Source: Coriobacteriaceae bacterium
GTDB lineage: Bacteria > Actinomycetota > Coriobacteriia > Coriobacteriales > Coriobacteriaceae
DNA: 29,289 nucleotides
NCBI GenBank assembly: GCA_902362275.1
Contig: CABIWB010000014.1
Span: 8,858 to 38,146 of the forward strand
Reading direction: 5' to 3'
The notes beneath the pieces were generated by a model. That model saw only the letters and a list, made by a program, of their open reading frames with translations, did no database searches and was not told where the DNA came from. Below, piece by piece: positions 16,659-23,371 of the stretch; within the stretch, counting starts at the first letter, position 1; every line of letters begins with the position of its first letter. The position numbers and the translations under genes are program-made.

Positions 16659-16982
16659 ATGACCCGACCGAAGATCATGCGCGGACCGTTTGAATGCGGC
16701 TCCATCTCAACAACCAGTACGGCAATGTCGTCTATAAAGGAGTCTTCGGCGAGCATGCCGACTTGTTCTGAACGAGCTGTTCGACATGCCCTGAAGGCCG
16801 AAGAGATGTTCTCTCGCGTCATGTATCGCCAGATTCTTTGTGCCCACACGAAGCTCCATGGGGCAATGTTTGGGGACGATGATCTTCACGCCGCAACAAG
16901 AAATGTCGAGGAGATCTTGCGCAACGTCCTGCGCCTCTATCTCGATGTCCACGGCGAGCCGCAACGCGGAGTCAGCAAATAA
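16659..16982 (+). CDS. Hypothetical protein, 107 aa, first gene of the element's FtsK operon
   Basis: The ATG at 16659 is preceded by AGGAAAGAGG at good spacing, so I prefer it to the upstream in-frame start at 16590. The protein begins MTRPKIMRGPFECGSISTTS and ends with a helical segment LHAATRNVEEILRNVLRLYL. No family is recognised and no membrane segment or catalytic motif is visible. It is followed after 22 bp by the broken small gene and then the FtsK-like gene, so it is probably part of that operon. An open frame on the opposite strand in the same place (16505-16849) has no such support. Function unknown. Confidence 0.5.
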   Translation: MTRPKIMRGPFECGSISTTSTAMSSIKESSASMPTCSERAVRHALKAEEMFSRVMYRQILCAHTKLHGAMFGDDDLHAATRNVEEILRNVLRLYLDVHGEPQRGVSK

Positions 16983-17004
16983 TTGGATTGAGAGGAGTTC
17001 GAGT

Positions 17005-17352
17005 ATGAGGAAATTGAATCAGTTTATGAAGTTCGATTGGGAAGCTTTTGCGAAAGGCAAGCGTTTCCTTTGTGTCGGAGGTGGTAAATGGGTTGATTAA
17101 AACACCAAAGAGCATCGCGGCACCAAGATCGACGTGGTGATCACAACCGATAACACGCAGTATCACCAAAACGAAGGCGAGGTGGTCAGCAATCGTTTCG
17201 AGAAGCTTTCCATCAAGGTTTCGAACGATATCGAGATTCCCGTCAATCAGCACGTCATTCCCACCGGCGTGGTCGCAAAGGTTTACGGTGATTATCGCAA
17301 CCAGTTGTCCATCACGGCGGACGGCATTACCGTCATCCCCGCGAAGGGCTAG
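17005..17352 (+). pseudogene. Small conserved-looking element gene interrupted by an in-frame TAA
   Basis: From ATG 17005 (GAGAGGAG upstream) the frame reads MRKLNQFMKFDWEAFAKGKR, FLCVGGGKWVD, then TAA at 17098-17100. It continues in the same frame for 83 codons: NTKEHRGTKIDVVITTDNTQ, later IPVNQHVIPTGVVAKVYGDY, and PAKG before the true TAG. The two halves read as one compact beta-rich protein of about 115 residues. A Tyr codon (TAT or TAC) mutated to TAA is the simplest history. The true stop abuts the FtsK-like GTG start with no gap, so the two genes were coupled. I do not know the function; its place suggests an accessory of the DNA-transfer or replication module. Confidence 0.65.
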
Positions 17353-18744
17353 GTGATTGTGGTGCGTTACTCCAGTGGCGCACCGGCGATCGTGTATTCG
17401 ACCCCCAGCGCAAAGCTTTGTGTGCTGGGGGTCGCTTTATTTGCGGTCGCCGCGTGCGTTTATTGCATCGGGCTATTCGTGAACACCATTCTTGCGCCCA
17501 TCGCCATAGAGCCCAGTACGGTGATGGCGTTTGGCGGCAACCTTACCTCCGCAGCGGCCACTCTTAGCCTCGCTGGGACCATGTTGTTTGCGGGAGGGAT
17601 CACACATTACGTCATGCTATCTGAATCAACACGGTTGCATGCACGCATTAGGAAGGGGCTCTTTGATCCACGTTACGGGAATCCTCTACACCTGCGAGAA
17701 GGCGAGCTTCTTCCCGACATCTCTTGCAAAGAGACGGCTCCTGGACAGTTCGAGCTCGCCATCTCAACCTCATCCTCAACGGCAGAAGAAATATCGAAGA
17801 TGGGACCTAGCATTAGCTCCCGACTTCGCGGAAGGTTCTCCCGCTACGCCGTCGTACTTGCCGAAGCAGACGTCGCATGCAATCAAGTGACCTTCTTCCT
17901 TGAAGATGTGACGTTGCATCGAGAGATCAAGGCATCGCGTGTCGAGGATTTGTGCCCGGCGAACGCCTACGAATTCCGCGTTCAAAACGGCACGAGCATC
18001 GACCTCCGCACCTCCGGTTCCATGCTCATCGCTGGAAAGACCACGGGCGTGATCGCCCTCTTGCTCCAAGCCCTGTTGGCTGGTCCTGACGGACACGGAT
18101 CGCAAGTCCTCATCATAGACCCCAAGCAGGCCGAGCTCTCCCGACTTCCTCGCGTGGTTTCACTGAATGCTGACGGGGACGCTCGCGCAATCCTGTCTGC
18201 GTTATCACGGTTCGCCGACAGCATCAAAGAGCGACAGAGCTTCCTCAACGACAGGTCGACAGAGACGGGAGACGCCGTGCACTGGTGGGATGCGGGGCTT
18301 CACGTTTCGCTTCTCTTCATGGATGAGTACGTGGCACTCCGCACGCTGTTTCCCAAGCGCGCGAGCAAGGAGGACCCCGATTACTGCCTCGCGACGTTTG
18401 ATGGGCTGGTGAAGCGCATCGTAACGATGGGGGCGAGCGCGGGCTGCTACGCCATCATCTCGATCGCCGAGGCGTCTGTTGAGGAGGGGGGCTTGCCGTC
18501 GATGCTGCGCTCGGCGTGCAGCACCCGCGTCCTCTTCAAGCCGACGCTTCCCGAGGCGCGGCTCATATGGGGCGCGGAACGCCTGCTCGACCTCGGTGCA
18601 CCTCGCACCTTCTCCCCGGGCGACGCTTGGTTCAGCAGTACGGACGGGGCGCACGACCGCATCGGCTTTGTGCATTTTCCGATCATGGACTTCCCCGTGT
18701 ACCGCGAGCTTGGGCGGCTCCTTGACCTGTACTTCAGAGAATAA
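17353..18744 (+). CDS. FtsK/SpoIIIE (TcpA-like) DNA translocase with a defective Walker A motif
   Basis: The 463-aa protein starts at GTG 17353, directly after the previous stop, with GAAGGG ahead. Two N-terminal membrane helices (about 21-48 and 59-88) precede a cytoplasmic ATPase. Family marks include VLIIDPKQAELSRLP, LLFMDEYVALR (Walker B region), RIVTMGASAGCYAIISIAEA and LRSACSTRVLFKPT, as in coupling proteins of Tn916-like and related elements. The nucleotide-binding loop reads SGSMLIAGKTTGVIALL, with GKT at 228-230; a normal GxxxxGK(S/T) is absent. It looks as if a TGSGK-like five-residue piece was lost in frame between two GK-T repeats. ATPase activity is therefore doubtful. It normally would pump or couple DNA during transfer. 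Confidence 0.8.
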   Translation: MIVVRYSSGAPAIVYSTPSAKLCVLGVALFAVAACVYCIGLFVNTILAPIAIEPSTVMAFGGNLTSAAATLSLAGTMLFAGGITHYVMLSESTRLHARIRKGLFDPRYGNPLHLREGELLPDISCKETAPGQFELAISTSSSTAEEISKMGPSISSRLRGRFSRYAVVLAEADVACNQVTFFLEDVTLHREIKASRVEDLCPANAYEFRVQNGTSIDLRTSGSMLIAGKTTGVIALLLQALLAGPDGHGSQVLIIDPKQAELSRLPRVVSLNADGDARAILSALSRFADSIKERQSFLNDRSTETGDAVHWWDAGLHVSLLFMDEYVALRTLFPKRASKEDPDYCLATFDGLVKRIVTMGASAGCYAIISIAEASVEEGGLPSMLRSACSTRVLFKPTLPEARLIWGAERLLDLGAPRTFSPGDAWFSSTDGAHDRIGFVHFPIMDFPVYRELGRLLDLYFRE

Positions 18745-18750
18745 CCACCG

Positions 18751-18784
18751 CGGGGTCCGCTTCGCGCAGCAAAAGCGGACCCCG
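18751..18784 (+). terminator. Hairpin after the FtsK-like gene
   Basis: Perfect 12-bp arms (CGGGGTCCGCTT 18751-18762, complement 18773-18784) with a 10-nt loop, starting six bases after the stop codon. The following sequence is only mildly T-rich. It is probably a terminator, or part of an origin with the next hairpin. Confidence 0.6.
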
Positions 18785-18820
18785 TCGATTGTTCCATTAC
18801 TTGAAATTCTGCTCATTTAT

Positions 18821-18851
18821 GCGCCTTGGGGAGCTTGTTATCCCAAGGCGC
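18821..18851 (+). other. Perfect hairpin upstream of rep, candidate replication origin
   Basis: GCGCCTTGGG (18821-18830) pairs with CCCAAGGCGC (18842-18851) around the 11-nt loop GAGCTTGTTAT. The 11-mer GCTCATTTA(T/C)G lies on both sides (18811-18821 and 18886-18896). Rolling-circle origins often combine a stem-loop with short direct repeats next to rep, so this is a fair candidate; no known nick sequence is recognised. Confidence 0.4.
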
Positions 18852-18913
18852 ACCCTCGGGCGCGTTCCAAAATCGTCCCGAAATAGCTCATTTACGAGAA
18901 AGGACTCGGAACC

Positions 18914-19435
18914 ATGACCAATTCTCTGCCCATGAAGACCCGCGCGATGATGTACGAGCAGCAGCTCGATCACCTGCCCCGTCTTGTGGACGAAATGTAC
19001 CGAAGAATCGAAACACTCGCCCCGAAGCGCTATGCGGGCATCGTGCACGACAGCGACACGACGGACGCGGGACGTCCGGCAGCCGCGCATCTTCACGTGA
19101 TGATGGAGTTCCAGAATCCGCGCTCGCTCAATAGCATCGCGAAGCTCCTTGGAGATAAACCTGAGCGCATCGAGGCTTGGAAGGCAGGTGTGGAAAACGG
19201 TTTTTCCTACCTGTGCCACAGAACGGATGGCGCACGATCCAAGCATCAGTACGACCCCAAAATCGTGCGCTCCAATTTCGATTACCCAGCGCTACTTGCT
19301 TCTATTGAGTCGCGCGTTGCTCGAACGAGGTCCCATAGCAGCATCAAAGTCCTTCTCGATGACCTTCTCGAAGGTCGTATCGACAAGGAGTCCTTGATCT
19401 CTCAGCTCTCCGGATCCGAATATGCCCGGACATAG
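18914..19435 (+). CDS. Rep, N-terminal HUH endonuclease part (gene split by TAG at 19433)
   Basis: 173 residues from ATG 18914 (AAAGGA ahead). The HUH motif is His59-Leu-His61 in AAAHLHVMMEF, and the likely catalytic Tyr99 lies in FSYLCHRTDG, as in Rep_2/pMV158-type and CRESS-like initiators. The N-terminal motif is YAGIVHDSDTT. This domain nicks and joins single-stranded DNA at the origin. It ends at TAG (19433-19435), but the same frame continues directly into the helicase part, so this is the front half of one broken protein of about 396 codons. Ten or so residues around the junction (EYART, stop, RQIEDVYARR) read naturally. A truncated nuclease might still be made. Confidence 0.8.
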   Translation: MTNSLPMKTRAMMYEQQLDHLPRLVDEMYRRIETLAPKRYAGIVHDSDTTDAGRPAAAHLHVMMEFQNPRSLNSIAKLLGDKPERIEAWKAGVENGFSYLCHRTDGARSKHQYDPKIVRSNFDYPALLASIESRVARTRSHSSIKVLLDDLLEGRIDKESLISQLSGSEYART

Positions 19436-20104
19436 CGTCAGATCGAAGACGTTTATGCACGCCGCCTTCAGGTTCAGGCCCGGGAATGGCGGGGGTTGAT
19501 GCTCAAGGGCGAAAGAAGGGTGGAATCAGTTTGGATCTTCGGGCCTGCTGGAACGGGGAAGTCCACCCTCGCAAAGCTCTATGCGAAGCGGAAGGGCGAA
19601 CCGTTCTTCGTCTCTGGATCTACGAGAGACATCTTTCAGGGGTATGAGGGCAAGCACACGGTGATTCTTGACGAACTTCGTCCCTCATCCATCCCCTACG
19701 CCGACCTGCTTCGCATCACGGATCCCTATGCGATGGAGCATGAGGTGATGGCACCGTCCCGATATTCCGACAAAGCGATAGCCGCCGATCTCGTAATCGT
19801 CACGACGCCCTACAGCCCCTTGGAATTCTATGGAGAACAGATGCGCCGATCCGCGACTTATCGTCCGCAAAACGATGTCGACGGATTTGGTCAACTTGAG
19901 AGGCGCCTCTCCGTCGTTGCGGAGATGCAGACGAGGGAGATCTGTCTCTCTGAGTTTAGGCACGATCTCGACGGATACTGGCCGGTCGAAGGTTCCTCTC
20001 GTACAAACCCATATTCGAGTTATGCGCGAGGACTCGCCCCCTCGTCCTGCGCCAACGCTCTTTATAAAGAGCTTCTCGACACCGTTTCGCACTTGACAGC
20101 TTAA
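19436..20104 (+). pseudogene. Rep, C-terminal SF3 helicase part (same frame, after the TAG)
   Basis: The frame that opens after the TAG codes for a superfamily 3 helicase: Walker A GPAGTGKST (about codons 210-218 of the joined gene), Walker B HTVILDELRP and motif C DLVIVTTPYSP. Any start inside (TTG 19496 or ATG 19499) has a poor ribosome site, and the natural start is the upstream HUH domain. HUH plus SF3 in one chain is the arrangement of CRESS-DNA virus Reps and their bacterial plasmid relatives. The helicase would unwind the element's DNA during rolling-circle replication. Without suppression or reinitiation it is not made. Confidence 0.75.
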
Positions 20105-20112
20105 CCAATCGG

Positions 20113-20154
20113 GCCCCGTGCGATAATCTTGAAATATCGCATCGGGGCTCTTTT
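20113..20154 (+). terminator. Terminator after rep
   Basis: GCCCCGTGCGATA (20113-20125) pairs with TATCGCATCGGGGC (20135-20148) with one bulge, followed by TCTTTT. It separates rep from the integrase gene. Confidence 0.75.
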
Positions 20155-20176
20155 CTGAACAGGAAGGAGCCTGCTA

Positions 20177-21382
20177 GTGACTGTGAGAAAAGACAGCAAA
20201 GGGCGAATCCTCAGACGCGGGGAAAGCCAGAGAAAAAACGGCCGTTACTGCTTCAAGTATGTGGATGCAAGAGGTAAAACGCGGAGCGTCTACTCGTGGA
20301 CCTTGACAACTCATGATCTAACTCCGAAGGGGAAGAAAGCCAGTCCGTGCTTGCGCGCGTTGGAGCATGAGATCCAGCGCGATCTGCTTGATAAGGTCGC
20401 GCCGAACAATATGACAGTCTACGAACTCGCATCTCGTTACACTGAAACAAAGACTGCCGTGAAACAATCCACTCGAGCCGCCTACAAGACAATCCTCAAT
20501 TTTCTTGCTACAGATGAATTCGGCTCGCGACGAATATGCGGTGTCACCTCCCTTGATGCCAAGGAATGGCTCATCAACCTGCAAAAAATCCACGGCAAGC
20601 GCTATAGCACAATCCATAGCATCCGTGGTGTTCTGAGACCGGCGTTTCAACTGGCAGAGGAGAACAGCCTGATTCGCCGAAATCCCTTCTATTTCGAGCT
20701 CGCAACGATACTGACAAACGACATGGTTACACGCAAGGCCTTGGCCACTAACCAAGAACGCAGATTTCTTGCTTTCGTGGAGGGCGATGAACACTTTCAC
20801 CGCTATCGTGACGCCATCTACATCCTTCTAAATACGGGCCTGCGCATTTCTGAATTCTGCGGTCTTACCGTCGAAGACCTTGATTTCAAAAACGGAAGCA
20901 TTCGGGTAAACAAGCAACTTCAGCGGACCAGCAACATGCGATACTACATCGAACGTCCCAAGACGGAGAGCGGGATCCGCTATGTTCCCATGACTCAAGC
21001 CGTGACAGAGTGCTTCAGGAGTATCCTTGCGCAACGTCTAAAGCCTTCGAGTGAGCCGGTCGTTGACGGTGTTAGCGGTTTTCTGTTTCTTGATAAAAAC
21101 GAGATGCCGCGTGTTGCCCTGCACTGGGAGAAGTACTTCCACCACGCGATAGAGAAACATAATCGCATCTACAAGGATGAGCTTCCCAAAATCACACCAC
21201 ATGTCTGCCGACATACCTTCTGCTCGAAGATGGCACGCAGGGGAATGAACCCTGCGAAGCTAAAATGCATCATGGGCCACTCCGACATCAACGTGACTTT
21301 TAACACATACACCCATCTTGATTTCGACGACGTCAGAGAGGATATGCTGAAAATTGGATGCAAAGGACGGTCAACATTGTGA
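20177..21382 (+). CDS. Tyrosine recombinase / integrase, Tn916-Int-like
   Basis: 401 aa from GTG 20177, seven bases after AGGAAGGAG. The N-terminus RILRRGESQRKNGRYCFKYV matches the arm-binding domain of Tn916 integrase. A core-binding domain follows, then the catalytic domain with Arg in NTGLRISEFCGL, Lys in ERPKTESGIR, His-x-x-Arg in ITPHVCRHTF, His in IMGHSD and the Tyr nucleophile in TFNTYTHLD. All catalytic residues are present and the length is normal (Tn916 Int is about 405), so the protein looks active. It lies 179 bp from the right att core. No excisionase gene is seen beside it. Confidence 0.93.
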   Translation: MTVRKDSKGRILRRGESQRKNGRYCFKYVDARGKTRSVYSWTLTTHDLTPKGKKASPCLRALEHEIQRDLLDKVAPNNMTVYELASRYTETKTAVKQSTRAAYKTILNFLATDEFGSRRICGVTSLDAKEWLINLQKIHGKRYSTIHSIRGVLRPAFQLAEENSLIRRNPFYFELATILTNDMVTRKALATNQERRFLAFVEGDEHFHRYRDAIYILLNTGLRISEFCGLTVEDLDFKNGSIRVNKQLQRTSNMRYYIERPKTESGIRYVPMTQAVTECFRSILAQRLKPSSEPVVDGVSGFLFLDKNEMPRVALHWEKYFHHAIEKHNRIYKDELPKITPHVCRHTFCSKMARRGMNPAKLKCIMGHSDINVTFNTYTHLDFDDVREDMLKIGCKGRSTL

Positions 21383-21542
21383 CAACAAGTCGTAAACCCT
21401 CGTTCTTTACGCAATTCTTACGACGCTGGAAAGAAGAATAATCCGCTCATTTATGAATCAATTTGATATTCTGTCCTTGACGAGGGATCAAAAAGCAGTG
21501 CGATTATCTGCGAAAACTCTGATATTCGAGAGGTTTTAGCCA
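21383..21542 (+). promoter_or_regulatory. Right end of element: arm sites and promoter for the restored phosphatase gene
   Basis: GTCGTAA (21389-21395) and TTACGAC (21418-21424) repeat the 7-mer of the left end. A further copy of GCTCATTTATG lies at 21445-21455. TTGACG (21477-21482) and an extended TGCGATTAT (21499-21507) could form a promoter reading into the phosphatase gene, though the spacer is long (19 bp). GAGAGG precedes its ATG. Confidence 0.4.
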
Positions 21543-21989
21543 ATGCGCAAAATCCTATTTGTCTGTCATGGGAACATCTGTCGCTCGACGATGGCTGAGT
21601 CGGTGTTTGCCGAGCTGGTGCGCCGTGCTGGGCGCGAGGCGGAGTTCGTCATTGATTCTGCCGCGACCTCGACCGAGGAGATTGGCAACCCTCCGCATCA
21701 TGGCACCGTCGCCAAGCTGCGCGAGGTCGGGATTCCCGTCGTTGCGCACCGCGCGCGCCAGGTTCGTCGCGCGGAGTATGGTGACTGGGACCACATCGTC
21801 TATATGGATGCCGAGAACGCGCGCGGCCTGCGTCGCATCTTCGGCGACGATGCCGACGGCAAGATTTCGCGGCTGCTGGATTGGACCGATCGCCCCGGCG
21901 ACGTCGCCGATCCCTGGTACACCGGCAACTTCGATGCCACCTACCGCGATGTGCTCGCCGGCTGCACGGCCATGCTCGAGCAACTGTAG
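21543..21989 (+). CDS. Low-molecular-weight protein tyrosine phosphatase, 5' end supplied by the element
   Basis: 148 aa with the P-loop CHGNICRS: Cys8 is the nucleophile and Arg14 binds phosphate (CX5R). The general acid lies in DPWYTGNF (Asp123), and DSAATSTEEIGNPPH is the usual second motif. It removes phosphate from protein tyrosines or small phosphoesters in the cytoplasm. The first ~12 codons overlap the element's right att core (21562-21580). A near-matching start (MQRVLFICHGN) is left at 13627. The protein remains full length, so insertion swapped the first codons and promoter while keeping the enzyme. Confidence 0.92.
   Translation: MRKILFVCHGNICRSTMAESVFAELVRRAGREAEFVIDSAATSTEEIGNPPHHGTVAKLREVGIPVVAHRARQVRRAEYGDWDHIVYMDAENARGLRRIFGDDADGKISRLLDWTDRPGDVADPWYTGNFDATYRDVLAGCTAMLEQL
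21562..21580. other. attR core of the integrated element
   Basis: Second copy of the 19-mer tctgtcatgggaacatctg, identical to 13646-13664, inside the intact phosphatase gene at its P-loop codons. Confidence 0.85.
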
Positions 21990-22034
21990 GCGCCCGGGCG
22001 GCGCGGATGCGTGAGCCACGCCATCGGCATAAAA

Positions 22035-22158
22035 TGAGCGTGGATAATCTCCCGCATACAAATTGAGCGTGGATAATCTCCCACTTTGAACGCAAAACGG
22101 CGCTCTAAACGGGAGATTATCCACGCTCATTATCTTGGTGGGAGAAAATCCACGCTCG
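22035..22158. repeat. Cluster of two direct and two inverted 19-bp repeats
   Basis: TGAGCGTGGATAATCTCCC is at 22035-22053 and 22064-22082. Its exact reverse complement is at 22111-22129, and a variant (AAAA for ATTA, and last base changed) is at 22140-22158. The copies lie in the gap between convergent genes (phosphatase plus, TIGR04076 minus). Copies 2 and 3 can form a large hairpin, so they may terminate both transcripts, or be a mobile repeat family. Confidence 0.8.
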
Positions 22159-22159
22159 A

Positions 22160-22489
22160 TTACTCGTCGACGATCTCGGCGAGCCAGACGTTCAACGTAT
22201 CGACCTCGGGGCAGCAGAACTTTGCCGTACCGGGCTCGTTGCCGGGCACGGTTCCGCCGTAGCGCAGGATGTCGATATAGGGAAAGCCCACATGGCAGGC
22301 CATGGAGCACATCTTGCCGCGATCGCGGTCGAAGTCGAAGACGTCGCCGGGCTTGTGGCCATGGTGGCAGCGGCACGTGCCCAGCTGGTCCACGCAGCTA
22401 ATGCGGATACGTGGGCGCTTGCCGCGTGGCGCGCCGAGCGACTTGCCCTCGCTCGCGGGCTCGGGGCCGCTTTCGCTGGCGCTACTCAT
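22160..22489 (-). CDS. TIGR04076-like small cysteine-rich protein
   Basis: 109 aa. After a Ser/Glu/Pro-rich N-terminus (about 30 residues) come CRCHHGHKPGDVFDFDRDRG, MCSMACHVGFPYIDILRYGG and CCPEVDTLNVWLAEI. The cysteine spacing and the VGFPYIDILRYGG segment fit the TIGR04076 family of unknown function. Its ATG overlaps the end of the kinase gene by 8 bp (ATGAGTAG), which indicates translational coupling. Cys and His residues could bind metal. No further function can be given. Confidence 0.7.
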   Translation of the reverse strand: MSSASESGPEPASEGKSLGAPRGKRPRIRISCVDQLGTCRCHHGHKPGDVFDFDRDRGKMCSMACHVGFPYIDILRYGGTVPGNEPGTAKFCCPEVDTLNVWLAEIVDE

Positions 22490-23306
22490 GGTCGATCACA
22501 TCCAGGCAGGCCTCGATGGGAAGGCCGGCCGACTTGTCCTCTTGGTCGGCATTGCGCTCGATAAGCTCAGCCACCACACGCATGGCATCGGACGTCGCGC
22601 ACTGCAGACTCCAGCCTGCCATAACGCGGCCGACGAGCACCGCCGAGAACGTGTCGCCCGTGCCCGGGAAATAGACCGGAATGAGCTCAAAGGGAATCGT
22701 AAAGTACTCCCCCGCCACATGGTCGTAACCGATAACCGCGTTCGTGCCATTGACTACGGCGCTCGTAATGACCACCGACTTGGCACCCAGCTCGCGCACG
22801 GCGTCCACAAGGGCGCGGGCCTCATCGGGCGTGATTTGCTCGACGATAGGCGTGTCGGTGAGCAAACAGGCCTCGGTGTAGTTGGGAACCGCGTAGTCGG
22901 CGCACTCGAGCAGGTGCCGCATAAGGCCAATCGTGGACTCGGGCACGCCCGCATAGAGCTTGCCGTTGTCGCCCATGATGGGGTCGACGAATACCTTGGT
23001 ACCCTTTTGCGCGCGGCGGTGGCAAAAGTCCGAGATGATACGCGTCTCTTCCTCGGTCACAATAAAGCCGGTCGAGATGGCGTCGAACTCAAAGCCGAGC
23101 TCCTCCCAGATAGCGAGGCTTTGGCGCACGTACTCAGTGGTGTCGTGGATGTAGAACTTGGGGTAGTTGAGCGTATCGGACACAAGTGCCGTCGGCAGGT
23201 TATGGATACGGTAACCCATGTGCGACAGCACCGGCAGCATGGCGGAAAGCGCGACCTTGCCGTATCCGCACATATCGTTGATCAGCAGCAGCTGAGTGTT
23301 CTTCAT
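22482..23306 (-). CDS. Pyridoxamine/pyridoxal kinase-like protein (PfkB/ribokinase family)
   Basis: 274 aa, close to the size of PdxY/PdxK kinases. Motifs are LLINDMCGYGKVALSAMLPV (N-terminal), FVDPIMGDNGKLYAG (Mg-ATP and substrate region) and the ribokinase anion-hole FPGTGDTFSAVLVGR with catalytic Asp. It should phosphorylate pyridoxal, pyridoxine or pyridoxamine in vitamin B6 salvage. AAGGGGG precedes the ATG. It is followed by an overlapping TIGR04076-like gene in an apparent two-gene operon. Substrate choice among B6 vitamers, or a related pyrimidine substrate, is not certain from motifs. Confidence 0.82.
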   Translation of the reverse strand: MKNTQLLLINDMCGYGKVALSAMLPVLSHMGYRIHNLPTALVSDTLNYPKFYIHDTTEYVRQSLAIWEELGFEFDAISTGFIVTEEETRIISDFCHRRAQKGTKVFVDPIMGDNGKLYAGVPESTIGLMRHLLECADYAVPNYTEACLLTDTPIVEQITPDEARALVDAVRELGAKSVVITSAVVNGTNAVIGYDHVAGEYFTIPFELIPVYFPGTGDTFSAVLVGRVMAGWSLQCATSDAMRVVAELIERNADQEDKSAGLPIEACLDVIDHE

Positions 23307-23371
23307 GAGTGTCCCCCTTGGGTCGGGCGCGGCGCGGCGGCGCCACAGTGCGACTAAGTGTAGCGCAGTGC

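Larger units (their letters stand above)
13646..21580 (+). mobile_element. Integrated element of about 7.9 kb (tyrosine integrase, FtsK-like ATPase, HUH-SF3 Rep, ABC-F cargo)
   Basis: The element is bounded by 19-bp direct repeats at 13646 and 21562 in a phosphatase gene. The integrase gene lies next to the right end, as usual. Between the ends lie an IS21-type remnant, an ABC-F gene, a 107-aa unknown, a broken small gene, an FtsK/TcpA-like ATPase, a Rep gene split by a stop, and the integrase. All genes point to the right. No relaxase other than the HUH Rep, and no mating-pair proteins, are present. It is therefore an integrative plasmid-like or mobilizable element, not a full conjugative one. 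Lesions in three module genes suggest it can no longer replicate or transfer by itself. Confidence 0.85.

Noticed and set aside
16505..16849. 114-codon minus-strand frame opposite the 107-aa gene
   Set aside because: The plus-strand frame has a good ribosome site and lies in operon order; the minus frame has neither.
22035..22158. Possible CRISPR array
   Set aside because: Only four copies, two of them inverted, with unequal short spacers; no cas genes in the window.
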